DNA of 64,000 nucleotides from an uncultured Clostridia bacterium (GCA_934464705.1 CAKSKB010000004.1:62001-126000); one strand, 5' to 3'. Numbered from the stretch's first letter, positions 44,627-54,353 are shown. Translations and numbers: made by a program. Notes: generated from the letters alone by a model not told the origin.

Positions 44627-45318
44627 AAGCTGCTCCCGATTTTTACATCATAATCGAATTTTGAAATCAGAATATCTTCGTCAAACCCCGACGGAAGCTC
44701 CACCGTAAACACATAATCTCTCGTCCCTGCGTCCCTGTGACGGTAGACCGTCACATCTGTCACATGGATTTTCATATCAAGAAGCATAAGCGTTGTTTTC
44801 TGCCTGAAGCCTTCCTCCGTTACGCCCATTACGGCAATCGTTTTGGTTTCGTGAACCACAAGCCACGGAATGGGACTGTGAAGAAAAATCTGCGCAAGCA
44901 GAATTATTACAGTCGTTGCAATGCCGATAAAGTACATTCCCGCACCGACAGCCATGCCTATTCCGGCTGTTGCCCATATTCCGGCGGCGGTCGTAAGACC
45001 CTTAATCGTGTTTTTGTGCACAAAAATCATACCTGCGCCCAAAAAGCCGACACCGCTTACAATCTGTGCGGCAATTCTTGCGCCGTCCGCACCGCGGGTT
45101 CCGTAAATGTAATTTCCGGCTTCGGTCACGGTATCCGCAAAGCCGTACTTTGAAATAATCATCATAAGCGCAGAAGCACATGCAACCACAAAGTGAGTTC
45201 TTATGCCGGCTTCCTTTGCTCTGTTTTTGCGTTCAAAGCCTATCGCAAATCCGCACAGCCCGGCGATAAGCAGCCTGAGCACAAATACTCCCTGGTTAAA
45301 AAAGTTAAGTTCTTCCAT
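44623..45318 (-). CDS. MgtC/SapB family membrane protein
   Basis: A 231-residue protein: four membrane helices with the MgtC signature LLIAGLCGFAIGFERKNRAKEAGIRTH and GFLGAGMIF, followed by an ACT-like cytoplasmic tail (about 155-231). MgtC relatives affect magnesium use and inhibit the F1Fo ATP synthase in some pathogens; the role of this class in Clostridia is not settled. It sits 16 bases after dtd and beside the V-ATPase operon. Confidence 0.88.
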   Translation of the reverse strand: MEELNFFNQGVFVLRLLIAGLCGFAIGFERKNRAKEAGIRTHFVVACASALMMIISKYGFADTVTEAGNYIYGTRGADGARIAAQIVSGVGFLGAGMIFVHKNTIKGLTTAAGIWATAGIGMAVGAGMYFIGIATTVIILLAQIFLHSPIPWLVVHETKTIAVMGVTEEGFRQKTTLMLLDMKIHVTDVTVYRHRDAGTRDYVFTVELPSGFDEDILISKFDYDVKIGSSL

Positions 45319-45334
45319 ATGTATTCAACTCCCA

Positions 45335-45790
45335 TTACACAATATTCAATTCGCCGCTGTCGAGAACGACGGTAAACGGACCGTCATTCACAAGCGAAAC
45401 CTTCATATCCGCTCCGAATTCGCCGTGTTCGGTTTTAGAAAACCTGTTTTCGCAAAGCTCTATAACTTTTTCGTAAAACCTGTTCGCCAAATCCGGCGGT
45501 GCCGCATCCGTAAAACTCGGGCGGTTGCCCTTTCTGCATGACGCATAAAGCGTAAACTGCGAAACCACCAATATTTCCGCGCCGACGCTCTCCGCAGAAA
45601 GGTTTGTTTTGCCGTTTTCGTCCTCAAAAATTCTCAGTCTGAAAAGTTTATCGACCATTTTTTCGGCAATTTCGCCGGTGTCGCCTTCTCCGACACCGAG
45701 AAGCATGAGATACCCTTTGCCGATTTTGCCGACAGTTTTTCCGTCTATATCCACAGAAGCGGAATTTACCCGCTGAATTACCATTTTCAT
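45335..45790 (-). CDS. dtd: D-aminoacyl-tRNA deacylase
   Basis: A 151-residue protein with the DTD core: MVIQRVNSASV at the start, VVSQFTLYA (catalytic SQ motif) in the middle, and NDGPFTVVLDS near the end. DTD hydrolyses D-amino acids and glycine from mischarged tRNA. Start at 45790 after GGAGAG. First gene of the dtd-mgtC-DHHW unit, 65 bases downstream of the V-ATPase D subunit and separated from it by a hairpin. Confidence 0.93.
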   Translation of the reverse strand: MKMVIQRVNSASVDIDGKTVGKIGKGYLMLLGVGEGDTGEIAEKMVDKLFRLRIFEDENGKTNLSAESVGAEILVVSQFTLYASCRKGNRPSFTDAAPPDLANRFYEKVIELCENRFSKTEHGEFGADMKVSLVNDGPFTVVLDSGELNIV

Positions 45791-45814
45791 AAGCTTCTCT
45801 CCCCATTAGATATG

Positions 45815-45845
45815 CCAAAGCATAAACCCTATTTATGCTTTGGCA
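45815..45845. terminator. Hairpin after the V-ATPase operon
   Basis: A 13-bp perfect stem (45815-45827 with 45833-45845) between ntpD and dtd. It lacks a T tract on the minus strand, so termination may be partial and dtd could receive read-through. Confidence 0.55.
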
Positions 45846-45854
45846 CATTAACAA

Positions 45855-46517
45855 TTATTCAGCCATATGCTTTTTTTCGATATTATCCTTAATCATCATA
45901 TCCTTGACCTTCATGAGCCTGATCTGCGTGCTGCGCTCATTTTCGTCAAGCTTCATTGTAATATACTTAATACTTTCACGGGTTTCGGGTATTACAACAT
46001 GCTCGAGAGCGTTAACTCTTCGTCTTGTTTTTTCGATTTCCGCCGCCATAAGCCTGCACGATTTTTCAACTTCCGCAAGCCTCAGCATATCCGGAAACAC
46101 CTCCGAAAGCGATTTTACCGCAAAATCCAGGTCGGACGATGTAAAGCCGAGACCGTAGGAATATATATCGTTTGCATCGGAAGTTCTTGTTTTGCAGTCG
46201 AAAACCGGGATTTCCACGCTCATGACATTCCGCTTTGAAACATCTATGGAAACTGACTGTTTCGGTGCCATAAGCGCAGTTTTCGTAACCTCGCTCCTCA
46301 TAACTGCGTTCGCAAGCACAAAATTCATGTTGGCGTTTTTAATGCCCTGCTCCACCTTTTCGCGCAGAGCCTTGTTTTCACGCACCATATCAAGAAACTG
46401 CCGCATAAGCTCATCTCGTTTATCCTTGAGAAGCTTATGCCCCTTCATTGCGGTGGCAAGCTTCTTTTTGAGGCGTGTAAGCTCCATTCTTGTCGGATTA
46501 ACCTGCGTTGAAGCCAA
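45855..46517 (-). CDS. ntpD: V-type ATP synthase subunit D
   Basis: A 220-residue central-stalk subunit. The conserved opening NPTRMELTRLKKKLATAMKGHKLLKDKRDEL and the closing long helix (about 130-205) form the antiparallel coiled coil that turns inside the A3B3 ring. Last gene of the ATPase operon, 11 bases after ntpB. Confidence 0.95.
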   Translation of the reverse strand: MASTQVNPTRMELTRLKKKLATAMKGHKLLKDKRDELMRQFLDMVRENKALREKVEQGIKNANMNFVLANAVMRSEVTKTALMAPKQSVSIDVSKRNVMSVEIPVFDCKTRTSDANDIYSYGLGFTSSDLDFAVKSLSEVFPDMLRLAEVEKSCRLMAAEIEKTRRRVNALEHVVIPETRESIKYITMKLDENERSTQIRLMKVKDMMIKDNIEKKHMAE

Positions 46518-46528
46518 TTACATCACCC

Positions 46529-47899
46529 CTATCCCTGATAATACTTATCCAAAAATTCGTCCTTGATTCGTTTGAGTTCTCCTCTCGGGAGTATTGAAAG
46601 CAGCTTCCAGCCTATATCGAGAGTTTCCTCAATCGAGCGGTCGGAGGTAAAGCCTTGAGAAACATATTCCTTTTCAAACCTGTCGGCAAACTCCGCATAG
46701 AGCTTATCGATATCGGTAAGCGCCGCCTCGCCGAGAACCGTCATAAGTTCCTTTGCCTCCTTGCCCCTTGCGTAAGCTGCAAAAAGCTGGTTCATTGTGT
46801 TTGAATGGTCCTCACGGGTTTTTCCCTCGCCGATACCTTTATCCTTAAGTCTTGAAAGCGACGGCAGAACATCAATCGGAGGCATAATATTTTTTCTGTA
46901 AAGTTCACGGCTGAGGATAATCTGACCCTCGGTGATATACCCGGTAAGGTCGGGAATAGGATGAGTTTTATCATCCTCCGGCATGGTAAGAATCGGAATC
47001 ATCGTGATAGACCCGTTTTTGCCCCTTTGCCTTCCTGCGCGCTCATAAAGGGATGCAAGGTCGGTATACATATAACCCGGGTAGCCGCGCCTTCCGGGAA
47101 CTTCCTTTCTTGCCGCCGAAACCTCACGGAGGGCATCGGCATAGTTTGTGATATCCGTCAGGATTACAAGCACATGCATATCGCACTCAAACGCAAGATA
47201 TTCCGCTGCCGTTAATGCCATACGGGGAGTTGCGATTCTTTCTATTGCGGGGTCGTTTGCAAGGTTGACGAACATAACCGTTCTGTCAATCGCACCCGTT
47301 TCCTTAAAGCTTTCGACAAAGAAGTTCGACTCTTCAAAAGTAATACCCATTGCGGCGAAAACAACCGCAAAAGGCTCGCTTGTTCCTCTTACCTGTGCCT
47401 GACGGGCAATCTGCGCCGCAAGGTTTGCGTGCGGCAGACCGCTTGCCGAAAATATCGGAAGCTTCTGTCCCCTAACCAAAGTATTAAGCCCGTCAATCGC
47501 CGAAATACCTGTCTGTATAAATTCCTGCGGATAATTTCTTGCGGCAGGGTTCATCGGGAGACCGTTTATATCCATTCTTTTGTCGGGAAGGATGTCCGGG
47601 CCGCCGTCAATGGGTGAACCGAGACCGTCAAAAACCCTTCCGAGCATATCGGCGGAAACGCCAAGTTCCATGCTTCTGCCTAAGAATCTGACCTTACTGT
47701 CTGCAAGATTTATGCCGGCAGAGCTTTCAAAAAGCTGCACAAGAGCATTGCTTCCGTCGATTTCAAGCACCTTGCAGCGCCGCTTTTCGCCGCTTGCAAG
47801 TTCAATCTCACCAAGTTCGTTGTAGCTTACGCCCTCAACGCCCTTTACAAGCATAAGAGGACCCGAAATTTCTTCAATGGTTCTGTATTCTTTGGGCAT
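46529..47899 (-). CDS. ntpB: V-type ATP synthase subunit B
   Basis: A 456-residue non-catalytic subunit of the A3B3 head. It begins KEYRTIEEISGPLM and keeps GRVFDGLG, the arginine-finger segment of the alpha/beta fold and YPGYMYTDLASLYERAGR. As in all B subunits the P-loop is absent. Its ATG overlaps the ntpA stop by one base. Confidence 0.96.
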   Translation of the reverse strand: MPKEYRTIEEISGPLMLVKGVEGVSYNELGEIELASGEKRRCKVLEIDGSNALVQLFESSAGINLADSKVRFLGRSMELGVSADMLGRVFDGLGSPIDGGPDILPDKRMDINGLPMNPAARNYPQEFIQTGISAIDGLNTLVRGQKLPIFSASGLPHANLAAQIARQAQVRGTSEPFAVVFAAMGITFEESNFFVESFKETGAIDRTVMFVNLANDPAIERIATPRMALTAAEYLAFECDMHVLVILTDITNYADALREVSAARKEVPGRRGYPGYMYTDLASLYERAGRQRGKNGSITMIPILTMPEDDKTHPIPDLTGYITEGQIILSRELYRKNIMPPIDVLPSLSRLKDKGIGEGKTREDHSNTMNQLFAAYARGKEAKELMTVLGEAALTDIDKLYAEFADRFEKEYVSQGFTSDRSIEETLDIGWKLLSILPRGELKRIKDEFLDKYYQG

Positions 47900-49665
47900 C
47901 AGAATTCCTCCTTCGGCATGGATTCGGCAATTTCACGGTTCATCTGTTTCAGAATCTCATCGTATTCCGCATCGGTTTTATCGTTCTCTGTATACTTGAA
48001 TCTGCCTATTTTTTCTCTTGATGGAATCGAAATAAGCTTTTCGATTTCCACCCCGGATTTAAGCGCCTCAGTTGCCGCATCGAAGTATTCCATAACAAGA
48101 CTCATCATAAGATACTGCTTTTTGAGCGGCGTATAGGTATCCGTTTCGTGGAACGCATTCTGGTGGAGAAAATCTTCCCTTATGGACCTTGCCGCCTCAA
48201 GTTTAAGTCTGTCTGGAGCGGAAAGAGCGTCCATTCCGACAAGTTTCACGATTTCGTCCAGTTCTGCTTCCTCCTGAAGCATAAGCATAATTCTTGCACG
48301 AAGGTGCATCCAGTTCTTATCCACATTTTTATCGAACCAATCACCCATGGTATCGGTATAAAGCGAATAGCTCTTAAGCCAGTTAATAGCCGGGAAATGG
48401 CGTTTGTACGCAAGGTCGGAATCAAGACCCCAGAACACCTTTACGATTCGGAGAGTCGCCTGGGAAACAGGTTCCGAAATGTCGCCGCCGGGAGGTGAAA
48501 CCGCACCGATAACCGAAAGCGCACCCTCAGTGTCCTCGCTTCCGTTCACAATGACCCTTCCGGCTCTTTCGTAAAACTGCGCAAGACGGCTGCCGAGATA
48601 TGCGGGGTAGCCTTCCTCGCCGGGCATTTCCTCAAGCCTTCCCGACATTTCACGAAGCGCCTCCGCCCATCTGGAGGTTGAGTCTGCCATAAGCGCAACG
48701 GAATATCCCATATCCCTGAAATATTCAGCAATTGTGATACCCGTATAAATCGACGCTTCACGCGCGGCAACCGGCATATCCGAAGTATTTGCGATAAGCA
48801 CGGTTCTTTCCATAAGCGACTTGCCCGTTTTGGGGTCGATAAGTTCCGGAAATTCATTCAGAACATCCGTCATCTCGTTTCCGCGTTCGCCGCAGCCGAT
48901 GTAAACAACGATGTCCGCCTCCGCCCACTTTGCAAGCTGGTGCTGAACAACCGTTTTACCGCTCCCGAAAGGCCCCGGAACAGCCGCAACACCGCCTTTT
49001 GCAATAGGAAAGAGAGTGTCGATAACCCTTTGCCCCGTAACAAGCGGCATATCAGGAGAAAGCTTTTTCTTATACGGTCTGCCGATGCGCACCGGCCACT
49101 TCTGCATAAGCTGAACTTCCCTTTCGCCCTTTTCCGTTTCAATCACGGCAACGGTATCGGTAACGGTAAACTCACCGCTTTTTATCTCCTTTACGGTACC
49201 GCAAATTCCGTTCGGCACCATGATTTTCTGGGTAACGATATCCGTTTCGGCAACCGTTCCGAGGCAGTCGCCCCCGGAAACCTTATCGCCGGCCTTTGCC
49301 GTCGGCGCAAACTTCCATTTAATATCCCTTTTAAGCGACGGCACCTCAACCCCCCTTTGCAGGTTATTCCCCGATATTTTCATAATATCGTCGAGAGGTC
49401 TTTGAATACCGTCAAAAATGCTTCCTATAAGTCCGGGGCCAAGCTCAACCGAAAGCGGAGCGCCCGTTGATTCCACAGGCTCGCCCGGGCCGAGACCCGA
49501 AGTTTCCTCATAAACCTGAACCGAAGCCTTATCCCCGTGAATTTCTATAATTTCACCGATAAGTCTCTTGTCGCTTACGCGGCACACATCGAACATGTTT
49601 GCGTCACGCATGCCTTCGGCAATAACAAGAGGCCCGGCAACCTTTTTAATGGTTCCTTTGCTCAT
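47899..49665 (-). CDS. ntpA: V-type ATP synthase subunit A (catalytic)
   Basis: A 588-residue catalytic subunit. Walker A GPFGSGKTV (about 230), catalytic GERGNEM, and SRWAEALREMSGRLEEMPGEEGYPAYL are all intact, and the inserted non-homologous region typical of V/A-type A subunits (about 110-200) is present. It pairs with ntpB to make or hydrolyse ATP coupled to ion flow through the I/K sector. Confidence 0.97.
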   Translation of the reverse strand: MSKGTIKKVAGPLVIAEGMRDANMFDVCRVSDKRLIGEIIEIHGDKASVQVYEETSGLGPGEPVESTGAPLSVELGPGLIGSIFDGIQRPLDDIMKISGNNLQRGVEVPSLKRDIKWKFAPTAKAGDKVSGGDCLGTVAETDIVTQKIMVPNGICGTVKEIKSGEFTVTDTVAVIETEKGEREVQLMQKWPVRIGRPYKKKLSPDMPLVTGQRVIDTLFPIAKGGVAAVPGPFGSGKTVVQHQLAKWAEADIVVYIGCGERGNEMTDVLNEFPELIDPKTGKSLMERTVLIANTSDMPVAAREASIYTGITIAEYFRDMGYSVALMADSTSRWAEALREMSGRLEEMPGEEGYPAYLGSRLAQFYERAGRVIVNGSEDTEGALSVIGAVSPPGGDISEPVSQATLRIVKVFWGLDSDLAYKRHFPAINWLKSYSLYTDTMGDWFDKNVDKNWMHLRARIMLMLQEEAELDEIVKLVGMDALSAPDRLKLEAARSIREDFLHQNAFHETDTYTPLKKQYLMMSLVMEYFDAATEALKSGVEIEKLISIPSREKIGRFKYTENDKTDAEYDEILKQMNREIAESMPKEEF

Positions 49666-49678
49666 ATTCCTTCTCCCT

Positions 49679-49996
49679 TCAGTTGTTGAAGATTATATCA
49701 GAGCCGACTGCCTGCTCAACCGATTTTTTAACATCGCCGATTCCGCGGCCGGTATTTCCCGAAACACCGGGTATAAGTATAACAGCCGGAACAACGCTTC
49801 CGGAAAGCTTTTCAATTTCCTCCGAAGCAAGCTCCGCAAGCTTCTCGGTAATATATATTACGGCATAATCGTCCGCCGCCATTTTCCTGAGCTTATGCGA
49901 AGCGTCCTCGCCTGAATCGCATATAACGGTTTCGAGCCCGAGAGCCGCAAAACCGAAAATGCTGTCCCTGTCGCCGAGAACCGCAATTTTATACAT
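49679..49996 (-). CDS. ntpF: V-type ATP synthase subunit F
   Basis: A 105-residue rotor subunit beginning MYKIAVLGDRDSIFGFAALGLE, a classic F-subunit opening with a Rossmann-like fold. Start at 49996; the frame extends to 50023 but has no ribosome site there. It overlaps the C-subunit stop by eight bases. Confidence 0.92.
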   Translation of the reverse strand: MYKIAVLGDRDSIFGFAALGLETVICDSGEDASHKLRKMAADDYAVIYITEKLAELASEEIEKLSGSVVPAVILIPGVSGNTGRGIGDVKKSVEQAVGSDIIFNN

Positions 49997-50954
49997 ACAT
50001 ATCACGCAGCCTTTCCCTGACAAAGCTTTCAGAAAGTCCGTTTTCCTTTGCGGTAAGAATAATCCTGACCGCTTTTATTTCGTTTTCCCTTGCAAGCACA
50101 TATGCCGCAAGCGGAGCAATGGTGAAAGGATTCGACTTTTGCTCCTTAATAAAATCCATTATAAGATTATCGCACCATTTCTCAAAGTCGGAATCCGACT
50201 CTTTTATTTCGGTAACCGCAGGCGCATAGTTGGTAAGTTCAAGGTACGAAAACAGTTCATCCGTACCGGAAAGCGCAGCCGAAACAAGCTTTTCTTTCGA
50301 AAGCGTATCGCACTCCGCTATTGCCGCCCTCAAAAAATCGGCAGACTTTTTAAGCCTTGCTCCCCTGTATGCAATTTTAATGTCGGCAAGCGCAGCCGCC
50401 AGTTCGGAATACCTGTCGATCATGGCGTTCCCCGATGCCCGCCCGGCAGATCTTATCGCATCAAGCGCCGCCCTGTCGATAATAATATCACAAAGCTGAC
50501 CGTCGCCCGTTTTGTTAAGCGTCTGCACGGCGTCCTCCGCAGCTGCACGCATATTCTCCGGCAACTTGCCGAACTCTCGGTCACGGACGGCGTCATAAAT
50601 ACCGTCCGCCTCAACGCTCCCTCCGGGCATGAAAATCCCGTCGGCAGGCATTCCCGAATAAACAGCCTTAACCGCAGCCTTCAGATTATGGAAATCCTTT
50701 TCAAACAAAAACACATCCAGAACCGACATATCCTCCAGAAGCTCACCCATAAGCTCCCATGTTTTATTGCTTTCGCCCTCCAGTATCGCATCAATACCCT
50801 CGGCTCCGCCGCCGTCAAAGCCCTTGTCCGCCAAAAGCTGCAATACCTCGTGCACATCTTTTGCCGAAACAAGCTGCTCAATATCCTGAGAGGACAAAAG
50901 CGAAAGCTCCTTTGCCCTTATGCGGGCAACAGCGTAGGTATACAATTCCGCCAT
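49989..50954 (-). CDS. ntpC: V-type ATP synthase subunit C
   Basis: A 321-residue helical funnel subunit (V/A-type C, also called AC39-like) that joins the DF shaft to the K ring. It opens LYTYAVARIRAKELSLLSSQDIEQL and ends with the VLARENEIKAVRIILTAKENG helix common to the family. Second of the stalk genes, 18 bases after ntpE. Confidence 0.93.
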   Translation of the reverse strand: MAELYTYAVARIRAKELSLLSSQDIEQLVSAKDVHEVLQLLADKGFDGGGAEGIDAILEGESNKTWELMGELLEDMSVLDVFLFEKDFHNLKAAVKAVYSGMPADGIFMPGGSVEADGIYDAVRDREFGKLPENMRAAAEDAVQTLNKTGDGQLCDIIIDRAALDAIRSAGRASGNAMIDRYSELAAALADIKIAYRGARLKKSADFLRAAIAECDTLSKEKLVSAALSGTDELFSYLELTNYAPAVTEIKESDSDFEKWCDNLIMDFIKEQKSNPFTIAPLAAYVLARENEIKAVRIILTAKENGLSESFVRERLRDMYV

Positions 50955-50972
50955 AACACACAGCCTTTCCGC

Positions 50973-51542
50973 TCAGCGAGAGCCGAACATGATTTTGTTG
51001 ACCGTATCGGAAAGCTCGTCATAAGCGCCCTCAAAAAGTGCGTCAAAGGTACAGTTTATTTCGATATTTCCGTACACCAGCACGAAGCCGCCGTCAAACT
51101 CTCCGTCGGTTTCCGAAAGCGAAAGCCCATTAAGGTCAAAGTTCTTCGGAAGCCTCGCCTTATCTTTTCCGGATAAAATCAGATTGCCGCCGTCACCGGT
51201 TTTATATTTTCCGAGCAGGTCTGAAAGAATTTCAAAATACTTGACATCATCAAGCTTTTTGAGTTTCTCTCTTGCGTTCTCTATTACCTCGGATATTTTC
51301 TCCTGCTTTTTCGCAAGAACCCTTCTTTTAATCTCAATATCGGCGGATGACGCAGCCCTTTCCGAAATAAGATGTGCGGAAGCCCGTGCGGCGTCCAGAA
51401 TTGCAGAAGCCTTATTTTCGGCTTCCGTTTCCGCCTCGGAGATAATCTTTTCCGCTTCAAGCTTTGCGGAATTTTCTATACTTTTAACCGAATTTTGTGA
51501 ATCTTCATTAATTCTGTCAATAATTTTATCAAGTCCGGTCAT
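50973..51542 (-). CDS. ntpE: V-type ATP synthase subunit E
   Basis: A 189-residue peripheral-stalk subunit: a long N-terminal helix (about 1-100) rich in Ala/Glu/Lys and a C-terminal globular head (about 105-189) that binds the A3B3 ring. It pairs with the G/H-like subunit encoded at the operon start. Confidence 0.9.
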   Translation of the reverse strand: MTGLDKIIDRINEDSQNSVKSIENSAKLEAEKIISEAETEAENKASAILDAARASAHLISERAASSADIEIKRRVLAKKQEKISEVIENAREKLKKLDDVKYFEILSDLLGKYKTGDGGNLILSGKDKARLPKNFDLNGLSLSETDGEFDGGFVLVYGNIEINCTFDALFEGAYDELSDTVNKIMFGSR

Positions 51543-51556
51543 AGCCTCAACCCCTC

Positions 51557-52027
51557 TTAGTTAATGCCGAATATAGCGAGAATTGACACAAGAAGCGCAA
51601 GAATTGCGTATGTTTCAACCATAGCGGCAAAAATCATTGACTTACCCATCTGGTCAGGCTTTTTTGCGATAAGCGAAATACCTGCAATAGCGGTTTTGCC
51701 CTGCGCAATAGCGGACCACAGTCCTACAATTGCCATAGGAAGGCAGGCTACGAGATACAAAAGCCCCGTCTGCCAGGAAGTTACAGGTTCGCCGCCGAGG
51801 ATACCTATACGGGTAAGCGTGATAAACGCAATAAGAAGCCCGTAAATACCCTGTGTACCCGGCAGAAGCTGCAGGATAAGAACCTTACCGAATTTGCCCG
51901 GGTCTTCCGTAACAACACCTGCTGCAGCCTCACCTGTCATGCCGACCGCTCTTGCCGAACCGACCCCTGCCATGAGTGCCGCCAGAGCAGCACCGAGCAA
52001 AGCGAATACCATACCTAAATTTGACAT
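51557..52027 (-). CDS. ntpK: V-type ATP synthase subunit K (rotor ring)
   Basis: A 156-residue proteolipid with four membrane helices (a tandem duplicated pair). L55, T58 and Q59 in LLPGTQGIYG, Q109 in IAQGKTA, and E138 in AMVETYA match by position the sodium-binding set of Enterococcus hirae NtpK, so a Na+-driven rotor is likely. Start at 52027 after GGGAGGATG; the frame to 52150 overlaps ntpI. Confidence 0.94.
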   Translation of the reverse strand: MSNLGMVFALLGAALAALMAGVGSARAVGMTGEAAAGVVTEDPGKFGKVLILQLLPGTQGIYGLLIAFITLTRIGILGGEPVTSWQTGLLYLVACLPMAIVGLWSAIAQGKTAIAGISLIAKKPDQMGKSMIFAAMVETYAILALLVSILAIFGIN

Positions 52028-52028
52028 A

Positions 52029-54014
52029 CTAAACATCCTCCCTGATTTTGAAATATTTTGTATTTTCTGAAAACGGCTGATACTTTCGTCCGCCGCCCTC
52101 ATAAAATTTACCGAAGAATTCCACAAACTGAAGTCTGTTTGTGTGGACATATGCGCCGAGAAGATTTATCCCGATATTGAGCGTATGCCCCAAAACAAAC
52201 ACTATAATGAACACAATCACCCCGACAGCACCGCCGCCGAGCATTGTTCCCATTTTGTTGAAAACCTGAGATATAACGCCTGTTGCAAGGCTTAATGCGA
52301 GAAGCCTTGAATACGACAGCAAATCGCTTAAATATCCGGTAACATTGTAGAGTTCATAAAGCCCTTTTGCAAGGCGCTTGAACGGATTTTTGGAGCTTCG
52401 CCCGGCAAAAATCACAATTCCGAGAGCACCGATACAAGCCAGAACCGCAGAAACCCTGCCTGCGGTATACGGCAAAGGCTCAAGCGAAAACATCGACGCA
52501 ACCATTTCGGTTGAAAGAAGATACACAATTCCGCCGCCGACAAGCATGTACCAGAACACCACATCATAAATGCCGTCAAGCACTTCGCCTCGTTTCACGC
52601 AGTCATAAAGCTTGATTGCAAGCCCGGTGAAAAGGTGAACGATTCCGATTGCAAATGAAAACAGAAGCATTTTCATTACATCATCGAGAGGTTCAAACCA
52701 CAGCGCCGGGAAATTAACGGTTTTCCCGAAAAATGTTGTGGAAACCACCGTAACCGCATCGCCGAAGCAACTGCCGAACATCAGCCCCCAGAACGCCGTA
52801 GACACACCGCAGTACATAAACAGCTTCAGGGTTTTTTTGAGTCCCGATTCCATATTTTTGAACTTGTGTATCGCCGCAAAGCAGCCGATTGCCATTATAA
52901 GCCCATATGCGAAATCCGAGAGCATAAGCCCGAAAAGAATATAATAGAAAACCGACATAACAGGCGTCGGGTCGCCCTCGCCGGAACCCGGCATACTGAA
53001 AGCTTCGACAACCGCCTCCGCCGGTGCGGCGAACGAATTGTTATGAAGCAGAACCGGTTCATCGCCGTCTGGTTTTTCTACCTCAACCGCGGCGCTGTAT
53101 TTTTTTGAAAGCACCGCTTCGAGGGTTTTTGCCGTTCTTTCGGGAGCATACCCGGTAATCGCAAAAGCGTTTTTGCTCTGACCGGCGTTTCCCAAAACCT
53201 CATATTTATCGGCACGCATGGTGTAGTAATCCGACGCAAACCGCAGCGCATTGCGAAATCCTTCATAACCGGCGATTTCTTTCAGATTATCCTCCGCCTT
53301 AGTTTTGGCAGACCTGATTTTTTCCTCAAGCTGTCCGATTTTAACCGCCGGAGCCTCATTTGACGAAACAGCCGCCGACGAAAAGCCAAGAGCTCTTAGA
53401 TTATTTTCACAATCCCCTGCCGTATCCTTCGGGCAAACCGCAAATATACAGGTCTGCTCCGGAGATGACGAAACAACATCAAATTCGGTATTATCGCCCT
53501 TGTAACGCTCAATCAGCTGCTGAACCGACATCTGCCCCGGAACGGTACCGATAAATACTGCTGTTTTTTCCGTCCCCGAAAAATTCAGCGGTAAATCGAA
53601 GTTTTTCCACGGCAAAAGCGACTCAATCTGTGATTCAAGCCTTGAAATTTCCGCTTTTCCTTCCGCATTTTCCTTTGAAAGCCTTACTATTTCACCGGCA
53701 GCCCTCATTATTTCGCCGATTTCATCGACGAGCCTGTAGTAAACCTCCGGAGGCATCTCCTTTTTTCCCGCAAGCGAGCCAAAAACAGAAGTTTTTTCAT
53801 GAACGGTCTGTTCCAGAATTGCCAGTGCGTCCTCCGCCGTCTGCGCCGCCTTTTTAAAAGTGAGCTGAGAAGCCGCGGTGTCCTGCAATGTCATTCCGTC
53901 GAACTGCTGTTTTTTTATTTCAAGCACGCCGTAACGCTGAAGCGCTTCCAGAATTGCTTTTCTGTCCTTTTTAAGCCCATAAACACTTACAAGGCTCATG
54001 GGTACAACAGCCAT
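52029..54014 (-). CDS. ntpI: V-type ATP synthase subunit I (ion channel)
   Basis: A 661-residue subunit a-like protein: a cytoplasmic half (about 1-330) with a coiled coil, then seven to eight membrane helices. FGLMLSDFAYGLIMA and SYSRLLALSLATGVIS carry the channel-lining helices, with the essential Arg of SYSRLL. It conducts ions past the K ring. Confidence 0.95.
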   Translation of the reverse strand: MAVVPMSLVSVYGLKKDRKAILEALQRYGVLEIKKQQFDGMTLQDTAASQLTFKKAAQTAEDALAILEQTVHEKTSVFGSLAGKKEMPPEVYYRLVDEIGEIMRAAGEIVRLSKENAEGKAEISRLESQIESLLPWKNFDLPLNFSGTEKTAVFIGTVPGQMSVQQLIERYKGDNTEFDVVSSSPEQTCIFAVCPKDTAGDCENNLRALGFSSAAVSSNEAPAVKIGQLEEKIRSAKTKAEDNLKEIAGYEGFRNALRFASDYYTMRADKYEVLGNAGQSKNAFAITGYAPERTAKTLEAVLSKKYSAAVEVEKPDGDEPVLLHNNSFAAPAEAVVEAFSMPGSGEGDPTPVMSVFYYILFGLMLSDFAYGLIMAIGCFAAIHKFKNMESGLKKTLKLFMYCGVSTAFWGLMFGSCFGDAVTVVSTTFFGKTVNFPALWFEPLDDVMKMLLFSFAIGIVHLFTGLAIKLYDCVKRGEVLDGIYDVVFWYMLVGGGIVYLLSTEMVASMFSLEPLPYTAGRVSAVLACIGALGIVIFAGRSSKNPFKRLAKGLYELYNVTGYLSDLLSYSRLLALSLATGVISQVFNKMGTMLGGGAVGVIVFIIVFVLGHTLNIGINLLGAYVHTNRLQFVEFFGKFYEGGGRKYQPFSENTKYFKIREDV

Positions 54015-54038
54015 ATTCCAACAACCACCTTTCAGGCA

Positions 54039-54353
54039 CTAATTATTTCCGATAACCCTTTCAATGACCGCTTTTTCGGCGGTATCGCAGAACTTGCCGA
54101 CAGACTCAAGCAATTCGTCCGTCCCCTGTGTGTTTTCCTTAGCTTCGTTCATAATCCTTTCGGCGTCCGCCTTTGCTGCGGAAATTATCTCCTCCGCCTC
54201 TTTGTTTGCCGCCTCGGTTTTTTCGGAAATGATTTTTGCCGCTTTTTCCTTTGCGTCCGCTATAATCCTGCTTGCCGCCGATTTAGCGGAATTTTCAGCT
54301 TCACCGGCTGCCTTCTCTGCCGCCAAAATAGCTTCAATCGTTTCTTTTGCCAC
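54039..54353 (-). CDS. V-type ATP synthase subunit G/H (peripheral stalk)
   Basis: A 104-residue Ala/Glu/Lys-rich coiled-coil protein (KETIEAILAAEKAAGEAENSA and similar) typical of the G/H stalk subunits. The frame opens with GTG at 54362; GTG at 54353 is preferred because it is eight bases from AAAGGCGG. First gene of the nine-gene operon order G/H-I-K-E-C-F-A-B-D. Confidence 0.85.
   Translation of the reverse strand: MAKETIEAILAAEKAAGEAENSAKSAASRIIADAKEKAAKIISEKTEAANKEAEEIISAAKADAERIMNEAKENTQGTDELLESVGKFCDTAEKAVIERVIGNN

Noticed and set aside
49959..51176. 405-codon frame on plus across ntpC/ntpE
   Set aside because: Antisense to three V-ATPase genes with perfect operon structure; basic, repetitive product.
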